Source: Aquabacterium sp. (lineage in GTDB: Bacteria; Pseudomonadota; Gammaproteobacteria; Burkholderiales; Burkholderiaceae_C). Taken from it: DNA of 64,000 bases. Shown piece after piece: positions 1 through 8,525 of the stretch; within the stretch, counting starts at the first letter, position 1, and each line of letters opens with the position of its first letter. A program made the position numbers and the translations under genes. The notes beneath the pieces were generated by a model that was not told where the DNA came from, did no database searches, and was given only the letters and a program-made list of their open reading frames with translations. The stretch covers positions 1-64,000 of the forward strand of contig NZ_JACRAH010000021.1 of the NCBI RefSeq assembly GCF_016234775.1. Direction: 5' to 3'.

Positions 1-1194
1 ACCACACTGGCCGACATCGAAGCGGCCGATGTGTCGCGCACGCCCACCAGCCTGGAAGAGCTGGATCGCGTCCTGGGCGGCGGCATCGTCGCCGGTGGCG
101 TGGTGCTGATCGGCGGCGACCCCGGCATCGGCAAGTCCACCTTGCTGTTGCAGGCACTCGACGCCCTGTCTCGCCAGATGCCGGTGTTGTATGTCACCGG
201 CGAAGAAAGCGGCGCCCAGGTCGCACTGCGCGCCAGACGCCTGGGGCTGGATGGCTCGCATGTGCGTGTGCAGGCCGAAATCCAGCTGGAGAACATCATC
301 GCCACGCTGGCCGCTGAAAAGCCGGCCTTTTGCGTGATCGACTCGATCCAGACGGTATTTTCGGATCAGCTGACCTCGGCACCGGGCTCCGTGGCCCAGG
401 TGCGTGAATGCGCGGCCCACCTGACCCGCGTTGCCAAGTCCAGCGGCTGCACCATGGTGCTGGTGGGCCATGTGACCAAGGAAGGCGCCCTGGCAGGCCC
501 ACGCGTGCTGGAGCACATCGTCGACACCGTGCTGTATTTCGAGGGCGACACGCACAGCAGCTTCCGCCTGATCCGCGCGATCAAGAACCGCTTCGGCGCC
601 GTCAATGAAATCGGCGTGTTCGCCATGACGGACAAAGGCCTCAAGGGCGTGACCAACCCCAGCGCCATCTTCCTGTCTACCCACAGCGAGCCGGTGCCCG
701 GCTCCTGCGTGCTGGTGACGCTGGAAGGCACACGCCCCCTGCTGGTAGAGATTCAAGCGTTGGTGGATGCAGGCGGCCCCAGCCCGCGCCGACTGAGCGT
801 GGGCCTGGAGCGAGATCGCCTGGCCATGCTGCTGGCCGTGCTGCACCGCCACGCCGGCATGGCCTGTTTTGATCAGGATGTGTTCGTCAATGCCGTGGGC
901 GGTGTGCGCATCAGCGAACCCGCGGCCGACCTGGCCGTGCTGCTGGCGATTCAGAGCAGCCTGCGCGGCCGCCCCTTGCCCAAGGGCTTCATCGCCTTTG
1001 GCGAAGTCGGGCTGGCGGGCGAGATCCGCCCCGCCCCACGTGGTCAGGATCGCTTGAAGGAAGCGGCCAAGCTGGGCTTCTCGATCGCGGTGGTGCCCAA
1101 GGCCAACGCGCCCAAGAAACCCATTGAAGGCCTGACCATCCACGCCGTGGACCGAGTGGAAGAGGCCATCGAGCTGGTGCGCTCACTGATGTGA
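1..1194 (+). CDS. radA: DNA repair protein RadA, 5' end outside window
   Basis: RadA is a RecA-like ATPase that helps branch migration and processing of recombination intermediates in the cytoplasm. The frame is open from base 1, so the start and the N-terminal C4 zinc finger lie outside the window. Visible parts are the Walker A box GGDPGIGKST (bases about 112-141), the Walker B stretch CVIDSIQTV, the RadA-specific KNRFG motif in AIKNRFGAVNEIGVF, and the C-terminal Lon-protease-like domain ending in EEAIELVRSLM. A GTG at 31 could be mistaken for a start, but the in-frame residues before it (LADIEAADVSR) belong to the usual RadA linker. It converges on murJ with 5 bp between the stop codons. 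Confidence 0.95.
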   Translation, partial: TTLADIEAADVSRTPTSLEELDRVLGGGIVAGGVVLIGGDPGIGKSTLLLQALDALSRQMPVLYVTGEESGAQVALRARRLGLDGSHVRVQAEIQLENIIATLAAEKPAFCVIDSIQTVFSDQLTSAPGSVAQVRECAAHLTRVAKSSGCTMVLVGHVTKEGALAGPRVLEHIVDTVLYFEGDTHSSFRLIRAIKNRFGAVNEIGVFAMTDKGLKGVTNPSAIFLSTHSEPVPGSCVLVTLEGTRPLLVEIQALVDAGGPSPRRLSVGLERDRLAMLLAVLHRHAGMACFDQDVFVNAVGGVRISEPAADLAVLLAIQSSLRGRPLPKGFIAFGEVGLAGEIRPAPRGQDRLKEAAKLGFSIAVVPKANAPKKPIEGLTIHAVDRVEEAIELVRSLM

Positions 1195-1199
1195 GCTGA

Positions 1200-2762
1200 T
1201 CAGCGCCGAATGGCCTTCTTCAAGTTCAGCCCCGTGGCCGCCAAGGTGCCGAAATACACCAGGCCGGCACCAACGAGGCAAGCCGCCATCGCGCCGATGC
1301 GCCACATGGGCTGAGCGCGCAGCCCAATCCAGTCAATGTGCTGCGTGGCCAGCCAAAGCCCGCCCCCCAGCACGGCGGTGGCCAGCACCACGCGCAAGCC
1401 AAACAACAACCAGCCAGGTGCAGGCTGATAGCGCCCAGCCCTGCGCAACCCCACCAGCAACCAGATGGCGTTGACCAGTGAACCCAGCCCGATCGACAGC
1501 GCCAGCCCCGCATGCCCCAGGATCGGCACAAAGACCACATTGAAGATCTGCGTAATCACCAAGACCGTGATGCCGATGCGAACGGGCGTCCTGATGTCCT
1601 GAGTGGCATAAAAACCAGGCGCCAGCACCTTGACACCGATCAGCCCCATCAACCCCACGCCATAACAGGACAAGGCCAACACGGTCTGCTGAACGTCCTG
1701 GGGTGTGAAACGACCATAGTGATAGAGCACGGCCACGAGCGGTTTGGCAAACAACAACAGGGCAATGGCGCTGGGCAAGGCCAACAGCACAACCAACCGC
1801 AATCCCCAATCCAGCAAGTCTGAGAAACGCCCGGTATCACCCTCTGCCTGAGCGCGAGACAACTGGGGTAACAGGACCACACCCAAAGCCACCCCCAACA
1901 TCGCGGTCGGGAACTCCATCAAGCGGTCGGCATAAGTCAGCCAGGACACCGACCCGGCCCCCAGGTGCGACGCAATCTGCGTGTTGATCAACAATGACAC
2001 CTGGGCCACCGACACGCCCAAAATGGCAGGCGCCATCTGGCGCAGAACACGTTTGACACCCGGATGCGACCAGGCCCGTCGCCAGGCCGACAGGCTGACA
2101 CCAATGCGCGGCACCATACCAATCTTGAGCAAAGCAGGCACCTGCACGCCCAGTTGCAGCATGCCCCCCACCATGACGCCCACGGCCAAGGCATAGACCG
2201 GCTCGACGCCATGTTCGCCGAACACCGGCGCCACGAACAACGCGGCCGTGATCGTGCACAGATTGAGCAAGACGGGCGTCGCCGCCGGGACAGCGAAACG
2301 CCCCCAGGTGTTGAGAATGCCCGCACTCAAAGCCACCAGGGACATGAAGCCAATATAGGGAAACATCCAGCGGGTCATGACCACGGCCGCATCAAAACCG
2401 CCGGACTCTTTCAGACCCGAAGCCATCAGCCACACCAGCACGGGCGCACCTGCGACACCCAGCACGCAGGTCACAAGCAAGGCGCCAAACAACACCGTTC
2501 CCACGGCGTTGACCAGCTCATGCGTGGCCTGCTCGCCATTTTTTGAGCGATTTTCAGCAAGGATGGGAACAAATGCCTGCGAAAAGGCGCCTTCTGCGAA
2601 CAGGCGGCGCAACAAATTCGGAATCCGGAACGCCACGTTGAAGGCGTCTGTCGTCGCACTGGCACCAAAAGCCGCCGCAATCAGCAACTCCCGAACCAGG
2701 CCGGTGATGCGTGACGCCAGGGTCAACAGCGAGACGATGGAGGCAGATTTCAGCAGGCTCAT
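1200..2762 (-). CDS. murJ: Lipid II flippase MurJ
   Basis: MurJ is the MOP-superfamily inner-membrane flippase that moves the peptidoglycan precursor lipid II to the periplasmic face. The 520-residue length and about 14 hydrophobic segments fit the family. The N-terminus MSLLKSASIVSLL followed by SRITGLVRELLIAAAFG and the IPNLLRRLFAEGAFSQAFVP block are its most conserved regions. The frame continues 13 codons upstream, but the ATG at 2762 matches the standard MurJ N-terminus and is preferred. Its 5' end is only about 32 bp from the -35 box of the divergent rpsT promoter. Confidence 0.95.
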   Translation of the reverse strand: MSLLKSASIVSLLTLASRITGLVRELLIAAAFGASATTDAFNVAFRIPNLLRRLFAEGAFSQAFVPILAENRSKNGEQATHELVNAVGTVLFGALLVTCVLGVAGAPVLVWLMASGLKESGGFDAAVVMTRWMFPYIGFMSLVALSAGILNTWGRFAVPAATPVLLNLCTITAALFVAPVFGEHGVEPVYALAVGVMVGGMLQLGVQVPALLKIGMVPRIGVSLSAWRRAWSHPGVKRVLRQMAPAILGVSVAQVSLLINTQIASHLGAGSVSWLTYADRLMEFPTAMLGVALGVVLLPQLSRAQAEGDTGRFSDLLDWGLRLVVLLALPSAIALLLFAKPLVAVLYHYGRFTPQDVQQTVLALSCYGVGLMGLIGVKVLAPGFYATQDIRTPVRIGITVLVITQIFNVVFVPILGHAGLALSIGLGSLVNAIWLLVGLRRAGRYQPAPGWLLFGLRVVLATAVLGGGLWLATQHIDWIGLRAQPMWRIGAMAACLVGAGLVYFGTLAATGLNLKKAIRR

Positions 2763-2794
2763 GAGCCCATTATAGGAAGCGCCCCGAGCCCGGC

Positions 2795-2823
2795 TTGGCA
2801 AGGGCGTTCAGTCGAGCTATAAT
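2795..2823 (+). promoter_or_regulatory. Sigma-70 promoter of rpsT
   Basis: TTGGCA (2795-2800) and a perfect TATAAT (2818-2823) are separated by exactly 17 bp. Transcription should begin near 2830, giving a leader of about 95 nt before the rpsT ATG. This is the best housekeeping promoter I found in the window, as expected for a ribosomal protein gene. Confidence 0.85.
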
Positions 2824-2924
2824 CTTCGGTTTTCCAACCAACTTAGCCCTGTGGGGTGCGAATTGGCTGACTTGGCGACCTCACCGTTGCCCGAGCAGGC
2901 AGGCATTCGCAGGGCTCGAAAATC

Positions 2925-3218
2925 ATGGCATCTGCATCCAAAGCCAAAAAGACCGTTCGTATTGCCTCGGGCCGCAAGCGCGCTCGTCAAGACGTCAAGC
3001 TGAACGCCGCCAACTCGGCTCTGCGCTCCAAGTTCCGTACCGCCATCAAGGGCGTGCTCAAGGCTGTGCAAGCTGGCGACAAGTCCAAGGCTTCTGAAGC
3101 CTTCAAGACTGCTCAAAGCGTGATCGACTCGATCGCCGACAAGGGCATCTTCCACAAGAACAAGGCCGCTCGTCACAAGAGCCGCCTGTCGGCCAAGATC
3201 AAGGCCATCGCCGCCTGA
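2925..3218 (+). CDS. rpsT: 30S ribosomal protein S20
   Basis: S20 binds 16S rRNA and assists 30S subunit assembly. The 97-residue, strongly basic, alanine-rich helical protein opens [19 protein letters not shown] and carries the family block [17 protein letters not shown] at the C-terminus. It is transcribed alone, between a consensus promoter and an intrinsic terminator. Codon use is biased toward highly expressed forms. The murJ/rpsT divergent arrangement is common in Burkholderiales. The ribosome binding site is weak (CAGGG about 11 bp upstream), and the leader of about 95 nt could allow translational feedback, which is inference only. Confidence 0.97.
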   Translation: MASASKAKKTVRIASGRKRARQDVKLNAANSALRSKFRTAIKGVLKAVQAGDKSKASEAFKTAQSVIDSIADKGIFHKNKAARHKSRLSAKIKAIAA

Positions 3219-3235
3219 TTTCGGTTTGACCGCAC

Positions 3236-3261
3236 AAAAGCCCGCTTGCGCGGGCTTTTTT
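3236..3261 (+). terminator. Intrinsic terminator of rpsT
   Basis: A 10-bp perfect stem, AAAAGCCCGC (3236-3245) with GCGGGCTTTT (3250-3259), closes a TTGC loop and runs into six T residues. It begins 18 bp after the rpsT stop and is a textbook Rho-independent terminator. Confidence 0.92.
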
Positions 3262-3301
3262 CATTGGCGCAGCTGAAAAGACATCCGCCTGTCGGGTCGG
3301 T

Positions 3302-4834
3302 TCACACCCGAAACACGGTTACAGACTGTGCGAGCCGTTGCGCCTGATCTCTCAAGCTCTCCGCAGCGGCCGCCGACTGCTCCACCAGCGCCGCATTCTG
3401 CTGCGTCATCTGATCAAGCTGCGACACCGCGCCACTGATCTGAGCAATGCCGTCACTCTGCTCCAGACTACCTGCGGTGATTTCCCCGATGATGTCCGTC
3501 ACACGCTGGACACCCGCCACGATGTCGCTCATGGTCGATCCCGCATCCGCAACGAGTTTGGACCCCGTCTCCACCTTGTCCACGCTGGCGCCAATCAAGG
3601 CCTTGATTTCCTTCGCGGCCTCGGCGCTGCGCTGAGCCAGCGATCGGACCTCTCCGGCTACCACCGCAAATCCCCGCCCCTGCTCACCCGCACGAGCGGC
3701 CTCCACGGCCGCATTCAGCGCCAGAATATTGGTCTGAAACGCAATGCCATCAATCGTCCCGATGATGTCGCCGATGCGGCGGCTGGACTGATTGATGTCC
3801 TCCATCGTCGACACCACCTGAGATACAACCTCGCCACCGCGCATGGCCACGGATGCCGCCGACTCAGCGAGTTGATTGGCAGTCCGTGCTGATTCGGCCG
3901 AGTGACGCACCGTACCTGTCAACTGCTCCATGGACGACGCAGCCTGCTGAAGGTTGGAGGCCGTTTGTTCGGTTCGCTGACTGAGATCGGCATTGCCCGT
4001 CGCCACTTCGGCACTGGCCACCTGGATGCTGTCTGCCGTCTGGCGAATGTCCCCCACCAGCATCGCCAACGAGGTTCGCATATCGGTCAGAGAGGACATC
4101 AACTCACCCAGTTCGTCATGCCGATCTGCAACCGGTCTATCAGACAGATCACCATCTGCAATCGCCTTGGACAGCTCGCCAGCCTGACGCAAACCGGTCA
4201 TCACACTGCGCGTGGTCCACATCATGATGAGCAACATGCTCCCGGCCAGCAAGCAGGCTACGACAACGGCCAGAACGGCCGACTGGCGGTTCTCGATGAC
4301 GGCATGTTCATAGGTAGCCTTTGCACCAGCCTCCTGCAAAGGAATCGCTGCCTGCAAATGTTTGATGAATGCCTTGTGCGCAGTTGGCCAAGCCGTCTGC
4401 AACAGATCATCCACGCGATTGCGATCACCAGTGTCGTAGGCCTTGTCCAACGCATCCAGCATCGACACAACCGTTGGCCACCCCTCACGCAACTGCTTCA
4501 ACAGCGTGCCATGCTCGTCATTGGTAGCCGACTGGGTTGAGGCCTGGGCCCAGGCTTCATCAACCAGTTTGCGAACCTGCCGCAGGTGCGTCAGATTGCC
4601 TGGCGCCGCGTATTGGTCGAGCAACAAGCCCGCAGCACGGGCCCGCACAGAACTGAGCGAACCATCAATGCGCTGAAGCGCCACCAATGGCTTCACACTG
4701 CCTTCCAGCATGGCCTCCAGCGCGCGCCCTCCCCGCTGCACCCCCAGCAAGGTCAGTACGGCAAGCAGCACCGCCCCGACAACGGCCACCAAGGCTGCGA
4801 ATCGCAACCTGGCGCGAATAGTCAAGTGACTCAT
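3302..4834 (-). CDS. Methyl-accepting chemotaxis protein, transmembrane
   Basis: This is a classical inner-membrane chemoreceptor of 510 residues. It has TM1 (about 11-30), a periplasmic four-helix-bundle ligand domain, TM2 (about 185-206), HAMP (about 207-260), and a cytoplasmic signalling hairpin with the conserved tip [20 protein letters not shown]. The start at 4834 is chosen because GGAGGG lies 6 bp upstream of the ATG for [10 protein letters not shown]. An ATG 42 bp further out lacks such a site. There is no NWETF-type C-terminal pentapeptide for CheR/CheB tethering (it ends AQSVTVFRV). The ligand cannot be told. The gene lies 48 bp downstream of the rhodanese gene on the same strand, and I saw no sigma-28 box in that gap. 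Confidence 0.93.
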   Translation of the reverse strand: MSHLTIRARLRFAALVAVVGAVLLAVLTLLGVQRGGRALEAMLEGSVKPLVALQRIDGSLSSVRARAAGLLLDQYAAPGNLTHLRQVRKLVDEAWAQASTQSATNDEHGTLLKQLREGWPTVVSMLDALDKAYDTGDRNRVDDLLQTAWPTAHKAFIKHLQAAIPLQEAGAKATYEHAVIENRQSAVLAVVVACLLAGSMLLIMMWTTRSVMTGLRQAGELSKAIADGDLSDRPVADRHDELGELMSSLTDMRTSLAMLVGDIRQTADSIQVASAEVATGNADLSQRTEQTASNLQQAASSMEQLTGTVRHSAESARTANQLAESAASVAMRGGEVVSQVVSTMEDINQSSRRIGDIIGTIDGIAFQTNILALNAAVEAARAGEQGRGFAVVAGEVRSLAQRSAEAAKEIKALIGASVDKVETGSKLVADAGSTMSDIVAGVQRVTDIIGEITAGSLEQSDGIAQISGAVSQLDQMTQQNAALVEQSAAAAESLRDQAQRLAQSVTVFRV

Positions 4835-4882
4835 GAACCCTCCCTCTGATTGCATCGTGACGCGACGAGGCGCCAAAGGCGC

Positions 4883-5335
4883 TTATTGCGTAGGCAAGCC
4901 CTTGCTTTCCCACTCGGGCAAACCGCCACGCAGCCAGTGGACCTGCTTGTAGCCGGCATCCCGGGCCATCACGGCCGCTTTGTAGCTCTTCCAGCAAGTT
5001 CCCGCATTGCAAAACAAGACAAAGGTCGCCGCTTTGTCTGTCGGCAATTTGCCAAGATCAAAACTGTCCTGACTCTTGTCAAACACGGGATCCTTGGCGC
5101 TCTTTTCCTTGTAGGGCACGCTGACGGCACCCTTGATGGTTTTTTCGGCGTATTCGTTCGCCGCGCGCGCATCAATCATCGGCGCGCCTTTGGCAGCCAG
5201 GTCACGCGCCTGCTCCGCAGTCACGACTTTGACGCCATCCAATTTGGTTGGCGTCTCGGGCGCAGCCCAAGCCGGGCTCAAGAGGCAAGCAGACAGAGCC
5301 GCAAGAGGCAGCCAGCGCAGGAAATTTGTACCCAT
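4883..5335 (-). CDS. Periplasmic rhodanese-domain protein
   Basis: This is a single-domain rhodanese of 150 residues with an export signal (MGTNFLRWLPLAALSACLLS, cleaved about AWA/APE). The active-site loop FCNAGTCWKS places the catalytic cysteine first, as in periplasmic PspE-type sulfurtransferases. A second cysteine lies five residues later. The IDARAANEYAEKTIKGAVSVPY segment is the conserved first half of the fold. The start at 5335 is supported by AAAGGA 7 bp upstream and by the signal peptide beginning there; the longer frame to 5485 has no such support. Its substrate is unknown. It sits between DUF3579 and the chemoreceptor on the same strand. Confidence 0.88.
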   Translation of the reverse strand: MGTNFLRWLPLAALSACLLSPAWAAPETPTKLDGVKVVTAEQARDLAAKGAPMIDARAANEYAEKTIKGAVSVPYKEKSAKDPVFDKSQDSFDLGKLPTDKAATFVLFCNAGTCWKSYKAAVMARDAGYKQVHWLRGGLPEWESKGLPTQ

Positions 5336-5453
5336 GTCCAGTCCTTTCGACGCCATGCAGGCATACACACAGACAACATGTCGACGAAAACGGACGGGAA
5401 CTTGAGCACTGCATGTGGACCAAACGCCGCGCAGATGCATCAAATTTGGCGAT

Positions 5454-5951
5454 TCAACCCCTGCGATCAGGCAACAAACACGCATCTACGACCTGCAGGT
5501 CGTTGTCTCGCGCGAAGTTCATGACGAAATCCCAGGCCATGGGCTCCAGGTCTCGCAAGGCTTCGTTAACGACCACGCACTTCACATCGCCCATGCTCGT
5601 GGGCACGCAATACGGCGAATAACCGATGTGCGCAGCGATACCCATGGCGGCTCCGCCGGGGCGGAAACTGGACATGGCGCCAGCCAGTCGCTCGGCCCAA
5701 TCGCTGGGGCGAAAGGTTCTGCCGTTGCTGGTGACGCCTTGGATGAAGACTTCGCGTGGTTTGGTGGGGATGGGGGAGGTAGAAGGTGGGGGCGTCGACA
5801 CGGTGGCGCTTCCGACGGGCTGTGCAATGGGTGAATTGACAGGCGCAGCGACAGATTGTGTCTGGCGGCTGCGGGGAACAAGGGCAGACCCGGACGGGTA
5901 GTCCTGGCCCGGCACCTTGGTGATGGACACGGCCTCAATGAGCGTTTCCAT
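5454..5951 (-). CDS. DUF3579 domain protein
   Basis: This 165-residue protein has a C-terminal DUF3579 domain, seen in REVFIQGVTSNGRTFRPSDW and AWDFVMNFARDNDLQVVDAC, a family of unknown function common in Beta-proteobacteria. Residues about 25-65 form a Ser/Pro/Thr-rich linker that is longer than I expect for the family. The start at 5951 (METLIEAVSITKVPG) has GGAGGA 9 bp upstream. The frame stays open upstream to 6296 but carries no recognisable protein there. It is divergent from argD, a neighbourhood recurrent in Burkholderiales, which hints at a link with arginine metabolism or simply an old gene order. Confidence 0.82.
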   Translation of the reverse strand: METLIEAVSITKVPGQDYPSGSALVPRSRQTQSVAAPVNSPIAQPVGSATVSTPPPSTSPIPTKPREVFIQGVTSNGRTFRPSDWAERLAGAMSSFRPGGAAMGIAAHIGYSPYCVPTSMGDVKCVVVNEALRDLEPMAWDFVMNFARDNDLQVVDACLLPDRRG

Positions 5952-6269
5952 GCGTGACAGTCCTCCATTGTCGCGGTCGAATTGATCTCCCGCAACATTG
6001 ATGCCAAGAGTCCGCGCCCTCAAGTGGGTCACCGACTTGACACCCGCCCGTGCGCAGCCCATCGCACGCACCACAAGGGCAATGTCGGCGAGCCTGTCAG
6101 GCACCTGAAGCGATTGCGCCCCGCTGCGCACCCGGGATCTGCACGGAAATCGCTGGTGCGTGAACGATGCCCGCATTCCTGAGCAGCCGCCTTTTACATA
6201 GAATAGGCTCTGGCGCAGTGCCTGCTGCGCCATTTTTCTTTTGCAAACGAACCTGAGATCCCTCTCACC
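5952..6269. other. Divergent intergenic region DUF3579/argD
   Basis: These 318 bases hold no convincing gene. Near argD there is a possible TAGAAT -10 box (6199-6204) with a poor -35 (TTCCTG, 6176-6181, 17-bp spacing). A terminator-like hairpin follows, listed separately. Short open frames on both strands have no recognisable product. Confidence 0.5.
6212..6243 (+). terminator. Terminator-like hairpin in argD leader
   Basis: GGCGCAG (6212-6218) and CTGCGCC (6225-6231) form a perfect 7-bp stem with a 6-nt loop, followed by ATTTTTCTTTTG. It ends 26 bp before the argD ATG. No plus-strand gene lies upstream, so it is more likely an attenuator or 5' stabilising stem for argD than the end of another transcript. 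That role is inference. Confidence 0.55.
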
Positions 6270-7472
6270 ATGAACGCTCCCGTGTCGATGCCCCATGTGA
6301 TGCCCACCTACGGCCGCCTGCCGATTGCGCTATCGCACGGCGAAGGCGTGCGCGTCTGGGACACCGATGGCCGACGCTATCTGGATGCGCTCGCGGGCAT
6401 CGCGGTCAACACCCTGGGCCACAAGCATCCCAAGCTGGTCCCCGCCCTGCAGGATCAGGTCGAGAAGATGATCCACTGCTGCAACTACTACCAGGTGCCG
6501 CTGCAGGAGGAACTCGCCCGTCTGCTGGTCGAGCGTTCGGGCATGACCAATGTCTTCTTCTGCAACTCAGGTCTGGAAGCCAATGAGGCCGCCCTGAAGA
6601 TCGCGCGCAAGTTCGGCCACGACAAAGGCATTCACCGCGCCGAGGTGGTGGTGTACGAAAAGGCCTTCCATGGCCGGTCGATTGCCACGCTGTCGGCCAC
6701 GGGCAACCCCAAGGTGCACGCCGGCTTCGAGCCGCTGGTCGAAGGTTTCGTGCGCGTGCCGCTCAACGACATCGCCGCGCTGGAAGAGGTCGCCCGCACC
6801 CGTCCCAATGTCACCGCCGTGTTCCTGGAAGTGATCCAGGGCGAAGGCGGCATCAATCCCGCCCGCGCCGAGTACCTGCAGGCCGTGCGCGCCCTGTGCG
6901 ACAAGCAAGGCTGGCTGCTGATGCTCGACGAGGTGCAATGCGGCATGGGCCGCACCGGTAAGTGGTTTGCCCACCAATGGGCTGGCATCCAGCCCGACGT
7001 GATGCCCCTGGCCAAGGGCCTGGGCTCTGGCGTGCCGATTGGTGCTGTGGTCTGCGGCCCCAAGGCCGCCAACGTGCTGCAGCCCGGCAACCACGGCACC
7101 ACCTTTGGCGGCAACCCGCTGGCCATGCGTGCCGGCGTGGAAACCATCAAGATCATCGAAGAAGAGCAATTGCTGGCCAATGCCGACCGCATCGGCAAGC
7201 ACATTCATGACGCACTGGTTCGCGAACTGGGCGAGCTCAAGGGTGTGAGCGAAATCCGTGGCCAAGGCCTGATGATCGGCATCGAGCTGGACCGCCCGTG
7301 CGGCGTGCTGCTGCAACGCGCGGTCGATGCCGGCCTGCTGCTGAGCATCACCGCCGACAAGGTCATCCGCCTGCTGCCGGCTTTGATCATCACTGCGGAA
7401 GAAGCTGACGAGATCGTGGCCACCCTGGTGCCCCTGGTCAAGACCTTCCTGTCTGAAACAAGCGCTGCTTAA
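6270..7472 (+). CDS. argD: Acetylornithine aminotransferase
   Basis: ArgD is a PLP-dependent class III aminotransferase that converts N-acetylglutamate semialdehyde and glutamate to N-acetylornithine and 2-oxoglutarate in arginine synthesis. The 400 residues show the class III pattern: FFCNSGLEANEAALK (about 96-110), AFHGRS (132-137), LDEVQCGMGRTG with Asp220, and the PLP lysine Lys249 in MPLAKGLGSGVPIGA. Length and motifs fit ArgD well. AstC of arginine catabolism is similar in sequence, but the adjacent argF favours biosynthesis. The gap to argF is 18 bp, so the two are surely co-transcribed. A hairpin with a U-tract sits in the leader. Confidence 0.93.
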   Translation: MNAPVSMPHVMPTYGRLPIALSHGEGVRVWDTDGRRYLDALAGIAVNTLGHKHPKLVPALQDQVEKMIHCCNYYQVPLQEELARLLVERSGMTNVFFCNSGLEANEAALKIARKFGHDKGIHRAEVVVYEKAFHGRSIATLSATGNPKVHAGFEPLVEGFVRVPLNDIAALEEVARTRPNVTAVFLEVIQGEGGINPARAEYLQAVRALCDKQGWLLMLDEVQCGMGRTGKWFAHQWAGIQPDVMPLAKGLGSGVPIGAVVCGPKAANVLQPGNHGTTFGGNPLAMRAGVETIKIIEEEQLLANADRIGKHIHDALVRELGELKGVSEIRGQGLMIGIELDRPCGVLLQRAVDAGLLLSITADKVIRLLPALIITAEEADEIVATLVPLVKTFLSETSAA

Positions 7473-7490
7473 CCTGATCGCAGAATTCGC

Positions 7491-8423
7491 ATGAAGCCCG
7501 GTATGAGCCTGATCAAACACTACCTCCAGTTCAAGGACCTGCGCGAACAGGAGTACGTCTACCTGTTCGAACGGGCGGCCATCATCAAGAAGCGCTTCAA
7601 GAACTACGAGAAGTACACGCCGCTGGTAGACCGCACCCTGGCCATGATCTTCGAGAAGGCTTCCACGCGCACCCGCGTGAGCTTTGAAGCCGGCATGTAC
7701 CAGATGGGCGGGTCCGTGGTGCACCTGACCACGGATGGCAGCCAGCTGGGCCGCAGCGAACCGATTGAAGACAGCGCCAAGGTGATCTCGCGCATGGTCG
7801 ACATCGTGATGATCCGCACCTACGAGCAGTCCAAGCTGGTGAAGTTTGCCGCCAACTCGCGTGTGCCGGTCATCAACGGCCTGACCAACGAGTACCACCC
7901 CTGCCAGATCCTGGCCGACATCTTCACCTACATCGAGCACCGTGGCTCGATCAAGGGCAAGGTCGTGGCCTGGGTAGGAGACGGCAACAACATGGCCAAC
8001 ACCTGGCTGCAGGCTGCAGAGATCCTGGGCTTCACGGTGCATGTGAGCACGCCCAGCGGCTACGAGATCGACCCGGCCGTGGCCGGCATCAACGACACCA
8101 GCTGCTACAAGGTCTTCAAGGACCCGATGGACGCCTGCCGTGGTGCGCATCTGGTCACCACCGATGTGTGGACGAGCATGGGCTTCGAAGCCGAGAACGA
8201 AGAACGCAAGAAGGCCTTTGCCGACTGGTGCGTGGACGCCGACATGATGGCCGTGGCCGCACCCGATGCCCTGTTCATGCACTGCCTGCCGGCGCACCGT
8301 GGCGAAGAGGTCGAGGCCGACGTGATCGATGGCCCGCAATCCGTGGTGTGGGACGAGGCTGAGAACCGCTTGCACGTGCAGAAGGTACTCATGGAGTACC
8401 TTCTGCTGGGGCGCATTGGCTGA
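7491..8423 (+). CDS. argF: Ornithine carbamoyltransferase
   Basis: ArgF joins ornithine and carbamoyl phosphate to give citrulline. The 310 residues carry the carbamoyl-phosphate site FEKASTRTRVSFE, the EYHPCQILAD loop, and the ornithine-site HCLPAHRGEEV. Translation may start at 7491 (MKPGMSLIKHY) or at the internal ATG 7503; neither has a strong ribosome site. The last codons are odd: the stretch coding VQKVLMEYLLL uses GTA, CTC and CTT in a gene that otherwise prefers G/C-ending forms. It forms a 13-bp perfect palindrome. This tail is duplicated after the stop codon at 8526-8585. Confidence 0.95.
   Translation: MKPGMSLIKHYLQFKDLREQEYVYLFERAAIIKKRFKNYEKYTPLVDRTLAMIFEKASTRTRVSFEAGMYQMGGSVVHLTTDGSQLGRSEPIEDSAKVISRMVDIVMIRTYEQSKLVKFAANSRVPVINGLTNEYHPCQILADIFTYIEHRGSIKGKVVAWVGDGNNMANTWLQAAEILGFTVHVSTPSGYEIDPAVAGINDTSCYKVFKDPMDACRGAHLVTTDVWTSMGFEAENEERKKAFADWCVDADMMAVAAPDALFMHCLPAHRGEEVEADVIDGPQSVVWDEAENRLHVQKVLMEYLLLGRIG
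8364..8423 (+). repeat. Direct repeat copy A (argF 3' end)
   Basis: This 60-bp direct repeat covers the last 19 codons and the stop of argF. It matches copy B (8526-8585) at 57 of 60 positions. Inside it, GCAGAAGGTACTC (8378-8390), loop ATG, and GAGTACCTTCTGC (8394-8406) form a perfect 13-bp hairpin. Confidence 0.95.
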
Positions 8424-8525
8424 AGGCCAATGTGAACCTGGGCCGACAGGCCCGCAAGCGGTTCCGGCGAAGGCTCACATCACGCCAGTGATGTGAAGCC
8501 GCCGAAGGCGGCGGGCCGTAGCCAA
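8424..8525. repeat. Hairpin-rich spacer between argF-tail repeats
   Basis: The 102 bp between the two repeat copies is packed with inverted repeats. GGGCC/GGCCC pair at 8440-8444 and 8449-8453. TCACATCAC/GTGATGTGA form a perfect 9-bp stem with a 4-nt loop (8475-8496), extendable by GGC/GCC past one bulge. GCCGCC/GGCGGC pair at 8498-8512. GCAAGCGGTT (8454-8463) is the reverse complement of the first 10 bases of both flanking repeats. No protein is coded. It looks like a small structured, possibly mobile, repetitive element, but no second copy of it is visible in the window. Confidence 0.7.

Noticed and set aside
5982-6182. A 66-codon plus-strand frame upstream of argD
   Set aside because: No ribosome site or recognisable product; it is probably chance in the GC-rich intergenic region.
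6567-8375. A 602-codon open frame antisense to argD and argF
   Set aside because: It mirrors two certain genes. Its product is His/Gly/Ala-rich without recognisable domains, which is typical of antisense frames in GC-rich DNA.
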